From the NCBI GenBank assembly GCA_900550585.1, contig URST01000004.1:1-59532 (forward strand): a DNA stretch of 59,532 nucleotides. Direction: 5' to 3'. The position numbers and the translations under genes were made by a program. The notes beneath the pieces were generated by a model that ran no database searches, had not been told where the DNA came from, and was given only the letters and a program-made list of their open reading frames with translations. Positions 7,946 to 17,800 of this stretch are shown here, piece after piece. Position 1 is the first letter of the stretch. Every line of letters begins with the position of its first letter. This DNA comes from an uncultured Eubacteriales bacterium. Lineage in GTDB: Bacteria > Bacillota > Clostridia > Oscillospirales > Oscillospiraceae.

Positions 7946-9258
7946 CCGCATCTGATATGAATATCGCCTCCGCGCTGGACATCTTCAACTACGGACTGGT
8001 GCTGATCTACGGACTGGCGCTGGACGTAGCCATTGCCGGCGGCTGTGAAACGGCGAAGCAGAAGCGGGTGATCCTGTGCCTGTGCCCGGCGTCCCTGCTG
8101 ATACAGGCGCTGGGCTGGCTGACCCTGGGCGCGGCCGGGGTCAAGCAGATCTATCCCATCATCGTCCACCTGCCGTTGGTGCTGATCCTGGTGACGGTGC
8201 TGAAGCGGTCGTGGGGCGTGGCCATCGTCAGCACCTGCACAGCCTATCTGTGCTGCCAGCCGCCCCGCTGGGGCAGCATCGCTGTGGAGGCTCTGACCCA
8301 CAGCGCCGTGGCCGCCGACATCGTGTACATCCTCCTGATCTGCGGGATCTTCTGTCTGCTCCGGCGGTATTTCGTGGCGGCGGCGTACAGTACCATGACC
8401 TACTCGCGGTGGGCGCTGCTGCTGTTCGGCAGCCTGCCGTGTACCTATTACATCTTCGATTACGCCACCACGGTGTACTCCGACGCGCTGCACTCCGGCA
8501 TCCAGGCGCTGAACGAGTTTCTGCCCACGGCGCTCATCACCTTCTACATCCTGTTTCTGCCGGCCTTCCACATCGAGACGCAGAAGCGCTCCAACGCAGA
8601 GGTGCAGCGCTCCCTGCTGGAGGTGGAGCTGAAGCAGTCCCAGCAGGAGATGGACTCCATGCGGGCGTCCGAGATGCAGACGGCGGTGTACCAACACGAC
8701 ATGCGCCACCACCTGAACATGATCGGCGGTCTGCTGGCTGCCGGGCAATCTCAGCAGGCGCAGGACTACATCCAGAAGGTACAGGCGGACGTGGAGTCCA
8801 TCACCACCCGCCGGTTCTGTGAAAACGAAACGGTGAACCTGCTGTGCTCCGCCTTTGCGCAGCGGGCGGAACGTTCCGGCGTGCAGCTGCAGGTGGACGC
8901 CCGCGTGCCGGGCGACCTGCCCATCAGCGATACGGAGCTGTGCTCCCTGCTGTCCAACGCGCTGGAAAATGCGCTGCGGGTGGCCGGTGGGCTGGAGCCG
9001 CCGGCACGCCGTGTGGTGGCGCTGTACTGCGGCATCCGGCTGGGCAAGCTGCTCATCGAGGTGCGCAATCCCTACGATACGCCGCCGGTGCTGCGGAACG
9101 GCGTTCCCGTCACGGACGAAGCCGGGCACGGCTACGGCTGCCGCAGCATACAGGCCATTGCCCAGCGGCGCGGCGGCCTGTGCCAGTTCCTGGCAGAGGA
9201 CGGCACGTTCCTCCTGCGGGTGATGCTGCCGGTCAAGGGCGGCGCGTCAGGCGGATAA
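7942..9258 (+). CDS. GHKL-domain sensor histidine kinase (AgrC type)
   Basis: Protein of 438 residues. Six or so membrane segments fill residues 10-210, followed by a coiled-coil-like linker (NAEVQRSLLEVELKQSQQEM). The H-box QHDMRHHLNMIGGLL has the likely phosphorylated His252. The N-box LLSNALENALRVA and glycine box EAGHGYGCRSIQAI complete a GHKL ATPase. This AgrC-like architecture senses peptides or membrane cues and phosphorylates the partner LytTR regulator encoded just upstream. The 4-base overlap ATGA shows tight coupling. The ligand is unknown. A long hairpin terminator follows. Confidence 0.92.
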   Translation: MTASDMNIASALDIFNYGLVLIYGLALDVAIAGGCETAKQKRVILCLCPASLLIQALGWLTLGAAGVKQIYPIIVHLPLVLILVTVLKRSWGVAIVSTCTAYLCCQPPRWGSIAVEALTHSAVAADIVYILLICGIFCLLRRYFVAAAYSTMTYSRWALLLFGSLPCTYYIFDYATTVYSDALHSGIQALNEFLPTALITFYILFLPAFHIETQKRSNAEVQRSLLEVELKQSQQEMDSMRASEMQTAVYQHDMRHHLNMIGGLLAAGQSQQAQDYIQKVQADVESITTRRFCENETVNLLCSAFAQRAERSGVQLQVDARVPGDLPISDTELCSLLSNALENALRVAGGLEPPARRVVALYCGIRLGKLLIEVRNPYDTPPVLRNGVPVTDEAGHGYGCRSIQAIAQRRGGLCQFLAEDGTFLLRVMLPVKGGASGG

Positions 9259-9262
9259 AACA

Positions 9263-9315
9263 GCATATAATAAAGGAGGCCTGCGGTGCAGCCGCAGGCC
9301 TCCTTTATTATATGC
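9263..9315. terminator. Long bidirectional terminator
   Basis: A perfect 24-base-arm inverted repeat (GCATATAATAAAGGAGGCCT.../...AGGCCTCCTTTATTATATGC) lies between the convergent kinase and clostripain genes. The GC core is flanked by A/T tracts on both sides. Confidence 0.85.
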
Positions 9316-9332
9316 GTTGACCCGCGCGGCCG

Positions 9333-11315
9333 TCAGCCCACGGTGGTGGTGATCTCTCCGCCCTCGCAGGTGAATACCGCCACATCGGAATAGGCGCAGT
9401 TGTCCATGGCGTCCCGCATCTCGAACATCATGAAATACTGGCCGTCCGGCAGCGCCACCTCATCGAAGGAGGTGTCCGCCGTCACGGTGAAGGTGTCGAT
9501 CTCGTAGGGTGCGAAGTCGTCATCACCGGAGATACTGGACACATACCACACGGTGGTCAGTTCATCGCCCTCCTGCAGCAGGCGCAGCTCCTTGCCGGCC
9601 ATACCGCTGTCGTCAATGCCCTGCCGGGCGCCCAGAATGCTCCAGGTCTCCTCCGTGAAGTCATAGACCACCTGCATGTAGTACGCTTCACCGTTCAGCA
9701 GGACGGGAACGGCATAGAGGTTGTAGTCCTCCCCCTCGTAGCTCAGCTCCATGTAGACCACATGCCCGTCGACGGCGCCCCACACACCCCGGAAATTGTC
9801 GGTGAACACACCGTTGTCCCAGTCGGCGACGATGTCGTTGTCGATGCCCAGCATCAGCAGGACATCGCTCTCCTCGTCCGCGTAGTACAGCGAGAAGCCC
9901 ACGGAGGCCAGCAGTTCCTCCGCCTCCGGCCCCAGTGTCAGCGCGGCGCAGCCGTCCTCGCTGAGGTCCAGCGGCGCATCGTCCCATCCGCTGTCATACA
10001 GGCTCTGCACCGGCTGCAATGCCGATGCGTCGATATCCATGTCGGCCAGATAGGCCACGCCGTCCTCCGTCAGCTGTCCGGTCAGCTCATACTCGTAAAA
10101 ATACTTGAACGCCTCACCGGCGCCGATGCCGGCATAACCCGCCAAATCGTCCACATCACCGTTGTAGGAGTAGTAGCAGGAAAGTCCTGTGGCCTCGCTG
10201 CGGTACGGCCCCTTGACCTGATACAGCACGCAGTCGTCCAGCGCGTCCAGCACCGCCTGCGCCGACGGCAGCAGGTCGCCGCTCTGCCGGGCCATGTGGC
10301 CCAGATCCACCATGTTGGTGTAGCCCTGTTCGCGGGTGTTGCCGCCGTAGTTCTCGCTCTGGGCCGCCACGCGGGCGAACCGGGTAAAGAACGCCGGGTC
10401 GCCGCAGGCCGCAGCCAGCGCCTCGGCGCCGAAGCGCTCATAGGCGTTCATCAGCCCCTCCAGCCGGGACAGATCGGTGACGGACAGGGTGGCGTCATCC
10501 GCCGTGCCCGCCTCCTGACAGCCCTCGTAGTAGGCATCGCAGATGACGCGGCCCAGCGCCGCGCCGTCCATGGACGGCTCCTCCGCCAGCGCGCCCACCC
10601 ACTTGGAGTAGTACCAGCCGTTGGCCGGCTCCGTCTCCTCCGACGCCACCAGATAACGGCTCAGGTCGCAGAAGGTGTAGGCCACGTCCACCGTGGCCAT
10701 CAGGCAGGTATCAAAGCCCACCAGCTCCAGCGGCTGCTGCCCCGCCTCCAGCGAAGGCTCCCACACCTCCGTAAAGGCGGTGTACATCTCGTCCAGCGTC
10801 AGGGAATCGTAGTCGTACAGCTCGTCAAAGGACGCGCCGGACACCGAACCGCCGCCGTGGTTCCAGAATACCACCGCCGTTTTGTCGGCGGGGTAATTCT
10901 CTTTTGCAAAGCGCAGGAAGTCCGCCAGCGTCCCGCTGTCGCCCATGCTGGCGGAGGGCTGCTCATCCACCAGCGTCAGCCCATCGCTGTCGTACACATA
11001 GCGCTGGAGCACCGAGGCGTCCACCATCTCGTTCCACCACTCCGCCGCGCCGCCGGTCTCGATGACCACCGTCACATTCTCCGGCAGCTCCACCTCCAGC
11101 AGCTCACTGAGGTCGTCCGTGGCGAAGCCGCCCTCCGACTCCAGATCACTGCCGCAGAGATACCAGTATACCGCCCAGCTGCCGCCCGATGCGCCGTTGG
11201 GTGTGTCCGGCGGCTCATCGCCGCAGGCTGTCAGGGACAGGATCATCACCAGCGCCAGAAGCAGTGCAAGGCCTCTGCCGGGACGGCGTTTTTTGTTGTC
11301 AATGAGTGGTCCCAT
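9333..11315 (-). CDS. Clostripain (peptidase C11) family lipoprotein
   Basis: Secreted lipoprotein of 660 residues. A signal peptide ends in the lipobox LSLTAC with lipidated Cys31. The C11 cysteine peptidase domain follows, with catalytic His153 in VVFWNHGGGSVSG and Cys204 in VGFDTCLMATVDVA, and the acidic TADLSRL-type region further on. The C-terminal ~250 residues form a beta-rich domain. C11 enzymes cleave after Arg or Lys and self-activate. It converges on the LytTR/GHKL pair and its promoter carries the same direct repeats as the LemA-like gene, suggesting control by that system. The ATG at 11315 has GGGAGGAAATT upstream. Membrane-tethered outside the cell by inference. Confidence 0.9.
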   Translation of the reverse strand: MGPLIDNKKRRPGRGLALLLALVMILSLTACGDEPPDTPNGASGGSWAVYWYLCGSDLESEGGFATDDLSELLEVELPENVTVVIETGGAAEWWNEMVDASVLQRYVYDSDGLTLVDEQPSASMGDSGTLADFLRFAKENYPADKTAVVFWNHGGGSVSGASFDELYDYDSLTLDEMYTAFTEVWEPSLEAGQQPLELVGFDTCLMATVDVAYTFCDLSRYLVASEETEPANGWYYSKWVGALAEEPSMDGAALGRVICDAYYEGCQEAGTADDATLSVTDLSRLEGLMNAYERFGAEALAAACGDPAFFTRFARVAAQSENYGGNTREQGYTNMVDLGHMARQSGDLLPSAQAVLDALDDCVLYQVKGPYRSEATGLSCYYSYNGDVDDLAGYAGIGAGEAFKYFYEYELTGQLTEDGVAYLADMDIDASALQPVQSLYDSGWDDAPLDLSEDGCAALTLGPEAEELLASVGFSLYYADEESDVLLMLGIDNDIVADWDNGVFTDNFRGVWGAVDGHVVYMELSYEGEDYNLYAVPVLLNGEAYYMQVVYDFTEETWSILGARQGIDDSGMAGKELRLLQEGDELTTVWYVSSISGDDDFAPYEIDTFTVTADTSFDEVALPDGQYFMMFEMRDAMDNCAYSDVAVFTCEGGEITTTVG

Positions 11316-11377
11316 AATTTCCTCCCGTATCGTGTCTGTGTTCGCGGCGCGGTGTGCCGCAGCTCTCCGTTTCCGCC

Positions 11378-11445
11378 AGTATAGCACGTTTTTCTCGACC
11401 GGTACAGACCGTTTCTGAAATGCATATTTTTTCAGCATGAAATAT
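11378..11445 (-). promoter_or_regulatory. Clostripain promoter with putative LytTR direct-repeat operator (site B)
   Basis: On the minus strand a -10 TATACT (11383-11378) follows a weak -35 (TGTACC) at 17 bases. Upstream are ATATTTCAT (11445-11437) and GCATTTCAG (11423-11415), starting 22 bases apart. The 18 bases at 11416-11433 match 7122-7139 with one change, and the spacing to the -10 is 31 bases against 32 at site A. Confidence 0.6.
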
Positions 11446-11460
11446 CGGTGCAGCACCAGC

Positions 11461-11490
11461 AGATATTACCAGCTTCAACGCCGCATATTC
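11461..11490 (+). promoter_or_regulatory. Possible sigma-G-like promoter of the SASP gene
   Basis: CATATTC at 11484-11490 resembles the sigma-G -10 element, with AGATA 18 bases upstream as a poor -35. A forespore promoter is expected for this gene type; the match itself is weak. Confidence 0.3.
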
Positions 11491-11569
11491 GTGCGACGCC
11501 GGGAAAAGCTATGACTGCGATACCCAATCAGAGCTTATCGCTCAACAACAGGAAAGGAGATTTTTCAAT

Positions 11570-11767
11570 ATGTCCAGTAAGAATACCAACAAGCTGAACA
11601 TCCCCGAGGCCAAGGCCGCGATGGATAAGTTTAAGATGGAGGCTGCCTCCGAGGTCGGCGTCAACCTGAAGAACGGTTACAACGGCGACCTGACCAGCCG
11701 TGAGGCCGGTTCTGTCGGCGGCCAGATGGTCAAGAAGATGATCGAGTCCTACGAGAAGAACCTGTAA
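11570..11767 (+). CDS. Alpha/beta-type small acid-soluble spore protein
   Basis: A 65-residue protein that coats and protects DNA in the dormant spore. It carries the two conserved helices of the family: EAKAAMDKFKMEAASEVGV (residues 14-32) and LTSREAGSVGGQMVKKMIESYE (41-62), including the conserved G-x-x-G-G element and the GYNGDLTSREAG stretch. The Glu-Val pair in ASEVGV resembles the GPR germination protease cleavage region. AAGGAGA lies 9 bases before the ATG, and a strong terminator follows. It shows that the organism sporulates or descends from spore formers. Confidence 0.95.
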   Translation: MSSKNTNKLNIPEAKAAMDKFKMEAASEVGVNLKNGYNGDLTSREAGSVGGQMVKKMIESYEKNL

Positions 11768-11785
11768 CGCTTCTTCCCGCACGGA

Positions 11786-11823
11786 AAAACGCCCCCTGAT
11801 GCAGCTGCATCAGGGGGCGTTTT
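11786..11823 (+). terminator. Intrinsic terminator of the SASP gene
   Basis: Perfect hairpin AAAACGCCCCCTGATGCA / TGCATCAGGGGGCGTTTT; it may also serve the opposite gene ending at 11871. Confidence 0.88.
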
Positions 11824-11870
11824 CAGGTGTTTCTCACGCGCCGTTTATCCGGGCTTTATGCGCCGCCGAC

Positions 11871-14800
11871 TCACGACACGCTCCGGACACTGACATCGTC
11901 CTGGATCTGGTAGACCGTGCCGCCGGCGTCCGTCAGGATCTGTGCCAGCATCGTCACATCCGCCGCGCTGATCCTGCCGTCGTTGTTGATGTCCGCCCGC
12001 GACAGATCCGCCAGCAGCTCGATGCGCGCCACATGCCGGGCCAGTGCGGCCAGATCGGCCATATCCACCACGCCGTCGCCGTTCACATCGCCGTACAGGC
12101 CGGCCTCACGGGTGATCTTCTCCGGCGCCGTGCAGCTGCCGTACCGCAGCATGCCGCCCCCTCCAACATATACGCTGCCGCTCTGGATATCCAGCACATC
12201 GGATACCTCGACGGTGCTGAAAATATCCAGCTGCGCATTGATCACCGCGTTGGTGCACTCCATATAGCCCTCAACGGACATCTTGCCGCCGCTCATCTCC
12301 ATCCGGCCATACACATAGAGCGTGCCGGTGCTGATGACAGTGCCGTCCTGGCTGGCGCTGAGCAGCAGCACGCCGTTGTCCGTGCTCGCCTCGCCGATCC
12401 GCAGATAGCCCCTGTTGGTCATCTCGTAATAGCCGCTGTGCCGCAGGCCGGTGCAATACATGTGACCGTTATTGGTCAGTTTGCCATCCACCGTCACACT
12501 ATATTGCTCGGTGGTCTCATCCGCCGCGTTATCGGTCGTGATCGCCCCCTCGTTGTTCACCGTACCGGTTTCGGCGATCTCCAGTCGGCTCACATTGACA
12601 TAGCCGCTGTCGATCAAAATCTCCATGCCGTCCTCACCCTGCACAATTCCGCTGGGTGTGACGTGCAGCGTACCGCGCACCAGCAGCTCTGCTGCCGTGT
12701 CAACGATCTGACCGGAAAGGCTGACATTGGCTCCCTCGCCGATCACGATACGACCGGTGTAGGTGCCGTTGCTGCACATGATGACCACGTTGCCGGGGAT
12801 GGTCACATCGCCGGTGATAACAAAGCCCTCATCGCTTTCCTGTGCCTTCTCCAGGCGGATGGAGTACGACTGCTTTGGATCAGCCGCCGCAATATCCAGC
12901 AGCCGGCGCAGCGTCTCCATATCCGAGGCGGTGCCCTCCATTTTCTCTATGGTCGTCTCGCCGCTGCCGCCGATGACGGTGCCCGGCACCATACTGTTCA
13001 CCCGCAGGGTGCCGTTATTGGTGATGGTGCCCGCGCCATCGCAGTCGGAGAGCGTCTGGATCTCGGCTTTGCCGCCCTCGGCAATGGTCAGGCTGCCGCT
13101 CACATCCAAAGACGACCAGATATCCAGTATGCCGTCCGCGGTCACGGTGATCTCGCCGTTCAGCGCGGTGTCGCCGTATGTCCGGAACACCGTTCCGTAT
13201 ACCATCAGGCGAGCCGGCTCCTGTCTGTCGCTGCCGCCGGCGATGGTCAGTTCATCACCAGTAAAATAGACTGTTGTGTTGGCCGGGACCGTCAACTCCA
13301 CGCCCGCCGGGATCGTCGCCGTCAAACGCTGCATCGCCTGATCCCACTTGCCGTAGAAGTCCACTGTGCACGGCAGGCTGCTGGCCGCCGCGGTCTCCAG
13401 TGCCGCCTTCAGTGCTGCCACATCGCCGTCATTGACCTGGAAGGATTTTGTAAAGGCCGGTTCATTGGCATTATCTACCTGCACATAGTCGCTCTGCTCA
13501 CCGCCGTCCGGGAGCCGCAGCTCACTGGTTCCGTGGAACACGATGCGGCCACGCTTTTGCACATAGCTGCCGTCGTCGCTCATCTGCTCCTTCAGATACA
13601 GCATGCCACCCTGATGGATTACCATGTCGGCATGCATATGCACCGTAGAATAAGTGATCAGCTCGCCGTTCACCGTCAGAGGTGCATGCATCTGGAAATC
13701 GCCCCAGATGGTCAGCGTGCCGTTGACCTCCATGGGTACCTGGCAGTCACTCCACCGGTCGTTCCAGGCGAGTGCAGTCTCCCCCGGCACCACGATAAGG
13801 CCGTTTCCATCTTCATAATTGGCCACGAAGGATATCTGAGCCTCCGGCATGGTATAGCTGCTGCCCACATCCAGCGTCAACCGGGTGTTCCTGCCCACGA
13901 CCACCTTGATACTGCTCATGATGTCATTGACCGCCGCATCCAGCTCCGCCGCCGTCAGCGTCTCCGTATTGCCTGTTTTTTCAATGCGGGTGCTCCAGTT
14001 GTAATTGTCGCCCAGGATCTGGCTCCTGCTGCCTGCCAGGATCTGGCCCTCGCCGTCCATGTAACCGCTGGTGACATCGATCTTGCCGTACAGCGCCAGA
14101 TTACCGTTGATGCTGAGATTGCTCCGCGTTGTCAGCGTCACGTCCTCGGGAATGGTCAGTGTGCCGTCCTTAAAGGTTAGGCACGCATTACCAGGAACTT
14201 CCAAATCCGCCGATAGCGTCAAATCACCACGGTAGACAATATCCCCACCAGCTTGAAGCGCCGCGCGCAGGGCCTCCTCCGTCCGCACGATCTTCTCGCC
14301 GCCATCGGGCGTGACCGGATCGTCGTTGTAGCGGATATCATAGCCGCCGCAATTCAGTCGTCCGTTGTTGACGATGGTGCCGTGGCTGGTGCCGTCCTCG
14401 CCGGTGTCGGTGAGGAAGTCGCACCACATGTAGCCATCCGTGTTGATGGTCAGGCTGCCGCCCACCCGTACATCGTTGTAAACGCGGGCCCCGGCGCGGC
14501 TGTCCACCGTCAGGCTGCCGTTGAGCCATACCGGCGTATGGCTGTAAAGGTTGCCCTGAATGGTCAGGCTGGCATCGGGCAGGATGCGCAGGCCGGTGAT
14601 ATTGTTGGCAAAGATGTTCAGCGACTGGTCGGCGGGCACCGTCAGATCACCCTTGAGCTCCACCACCCGCTTCGTCCGGGACTTCAGCAGCACCTCATTG
14701 CTGTCGGCCCGGCTGTCCGTCTCCGCCAGCAGCTGCGCCAGCTCCCCGGCGACATCCGTATCATCCTCCACCCAGAGGCCGCGTCTGACGGTCAGATGGC

Positions 14801-17800
14801 CGTATGTGCCCTGGATCCAGTGGTCATCCCAGGTGTCCGCCACCGTCAGCCCCGCCTCCACGGTGAAGCTGCCGTTGTTGTGCACCACACCGGTGGCCGT
14901 CACTGTCAGGTCGCCGCTCAGATTGGCCCATGCGTTGTACTGTTCATTGCCTTCCAGCGTCAGGCTGCCCTCTACGATCACCGGCAGCTGCGTATCCATA
15001 CCGCCGCCACCGTCCGCAACTATCGGCGTCTGTGTATCCCTATCGCCGCCATCAGCCGCCAGTGTCAGTGTGACGCCCTGGGCGATGGTCAGCGAGATGC
15101 TCCCGCTCTCGCCCCAGCCCCAGACAGACAGCTGCTTCCCCGCGGGCACGGTCATATCCTGCTCCAGCGTATAGGCGCTCCGCAAGACCAGCGCCGCCCG
15201 GTCGGTGTACGGATCGGCGAAGGCGTCCGCCGCCTCGCTGGGATCGGAGAATGTCCGCACATAGTAGAGCGCATCGTCCCCTTCGATCAGCTGGCTGTTC
15301 TCGCCGCGGCGCAGCTGGCCCTGCAAGATGCAGGACTGGCCGGCACTGACATCCAGTGTGCCGTTCAGCTGCAGCACCGTCTCAAAGCGCAGTGTACCGC
15401 GGTTGGTCAGGGTGATGCCCTCCGGGACGGTCACGGTATCGGGGCACAGGTTGACCTCGACCCCCTCCGGGATCTCCAGATCCGCCGTCAGCGTCAGCTC
15501 CGTTCCCTCGTAGTATACGTTCCGGCCCTGCGCCAACAGCTCCCGCAGGCGCTCCTCCGTCCGCGCGGCAGTCATATTCCCCCCGTCGTCGGGCGTGATG
15601 GGATCGTCGTTGTGCCGGATATCGTAGTTGTCGGCAAACAGTCTGCCGTGATTGACGATGGTGCCCTGTCCGTTGCCGTCCTCGCCGGTGTCGGTGAGGT
15701 AGCGGCACCACATGTAGGCGTTCTCGCTGACGGTCAGGCTGCCGCCCACCAGCACATCGCCGGAGCAGGTGGCACTTCCGTTCACCGTCAGGCTGCCGTT
15801 TACCACCAGCTGCTGCTCTCTGCATTCCATCTGCCCGTCCACCGTCAGCGCCGCGCCGTCCTCGATGCGCACCGCAGTCACCGGGTACTGGAATACCAGA
15901 TGCACCCGCTCCGGGACGGTCAGGTCGTTGGCAAGGGAGAACACCTGTCCGTCCGCGCTGCTGACGCTGGCGTAGACGAACACCTCCTCATAGTCGCACC
16001 GCTCGCTGACCGTCAGGTTATGGATATAGTCAGTCAGCGCCGCGCTGGGATCCTCATACTGCAGGATATCAAAGCTGCTCCGCTCCATCAGAACGGCGTT
16101 CTCGCCCTGCGTCCAGTGATCGTCCCACCCGTCGGCCACATACAGGGCGCTGCTGCCGTCCAGTTCCACCTGTCCATTGTTGCGCACATGGCCGCTCTCC
16201 GTCACAGTGACGCTGGTATTGCCGACTCTGAAACGGGCATCCTCGTTCACCACCAGCTGTCCGTCCACCACAATGGGAACACTGGTGCCGAGGACTGTCT
16301 GCATGACATAGTAACCTCCGTCCTCCATATCCACCGTGATGCCCTGCTCCAGTGTCAGCGTGACGCCGGAGGCGACGGTCAGCGTCGGCTCCTGTCCCTC
16401 CTCCGCGCTGTTGACAGACAGGCCAACGCCGCTGGGAATGGTCAGGTCCTCTGCCAGTGTGCTGTCCCCCGCCAGCCGCAGATAGACCTGATCGGCGCCG
16501 CTGTTCAGCGCCGCCTGCAGGTCGCTGACCTGCCAGACCGTGCACGATACCGTGATCATGTTCTCGTCGCCGTTGAGCACAAAGCCCTCGCCGCGGATGA
16601 ACTGACCGTCGATCTCCATATTGCCGTTCTCGATGTTCAGCGTGCCGTTGGCACAGAGGTCGCCATGGATCTCCGTCCATGCGTTGACCGTCAGCGTGCC
16701 GTCCAGCACCATGCCGTTCTGCTCAACACACATGCCGCCGTTATTGACGAAGGCGCCCCCCTGCGCCACCGTCACGCCTGTAACGGCGGACAGCCATGTG
16801 CTCTCCTCCAGAAGCATAGTGCCCTGCACCGCCAGCCTGGCCTGCGTCCACATGCTCGCGCCGGTATCCAGCTTCAGCGTGACGCCCTCCGCCACGGTCA
16901 GGACATATCCCGCGTCATCGGAGCCGCAGCGCACCTGCAGTTCTTTTCCTCCCGGAATGGTCAGGTCCTGCGTCAGCATATAGTCGCCGTCCAGCTGCAG
17001 GACGACCTTGGACGTCCCCTCATCGTCCAGCAGTGCCGTCAGCTCCTCGATGGTGCTCACCACCGGTACATGGTTCAGATTCTCCTCACCGATGACAGTC
17101 AGGCTCTCGCCCCGGGTCAGCTTGCCCTCCACGGTGAACTCCTCGGAGGCGCTGAGATCCAGGGTGCCGTTGAGCACGGCATCGCCCTGAATGCGCATCG
17201 TGCCCTTATTGGTCAGCCTGCCGCCCTCCGCCAGCGTCAGCATGTTCTCAACAAATATCTCACTGCCGGCCTGGTTGTTCACCGTGCCGTTGATGGTCAT
17301 GCCGCTCTCGTAAACGCCGAAATATCCGGTGTTGTCCACCGTGCCATTGACGGTCGTGCCGTCGCCGCGGACGGCGATCTCACCGGCCGTGTTCATGATG
17401 CCGCTGACCGTCAGACCGCCGTTGCAGATCGCGGTGCCCCGCCGCTGTTCATTGGCCTGCACCTGCAGCGTGCCGTCGACCTCCATGGGCACATGGACGA
17501 TCATCAGGCCGCGGGGCTGGACCGTCAGGGTATGGCCCTCCGCCACCCTGAAGGCGGGCACAGCGCCATCCGCCGGCTCACCCAGCTGCTGAACCACCAG
17601 CGTCTCGATCTCGCTGCCCAGCGTAATGTCACAGCCCACTGTAAAGTCCAGTGCCTTGCCAGGCTCGGTGCTGGAAACGACCAGCGTGAACTCCTCATAG
17701 TCCCGCTTGCTGGCAGCCGACAGCTCGTCGATGGCCGCCTGCAGCGCGGCTGTGTTGTCGCCCTCGTCCGTGATCATCAGCCGGGTCACCACATAGCCAT

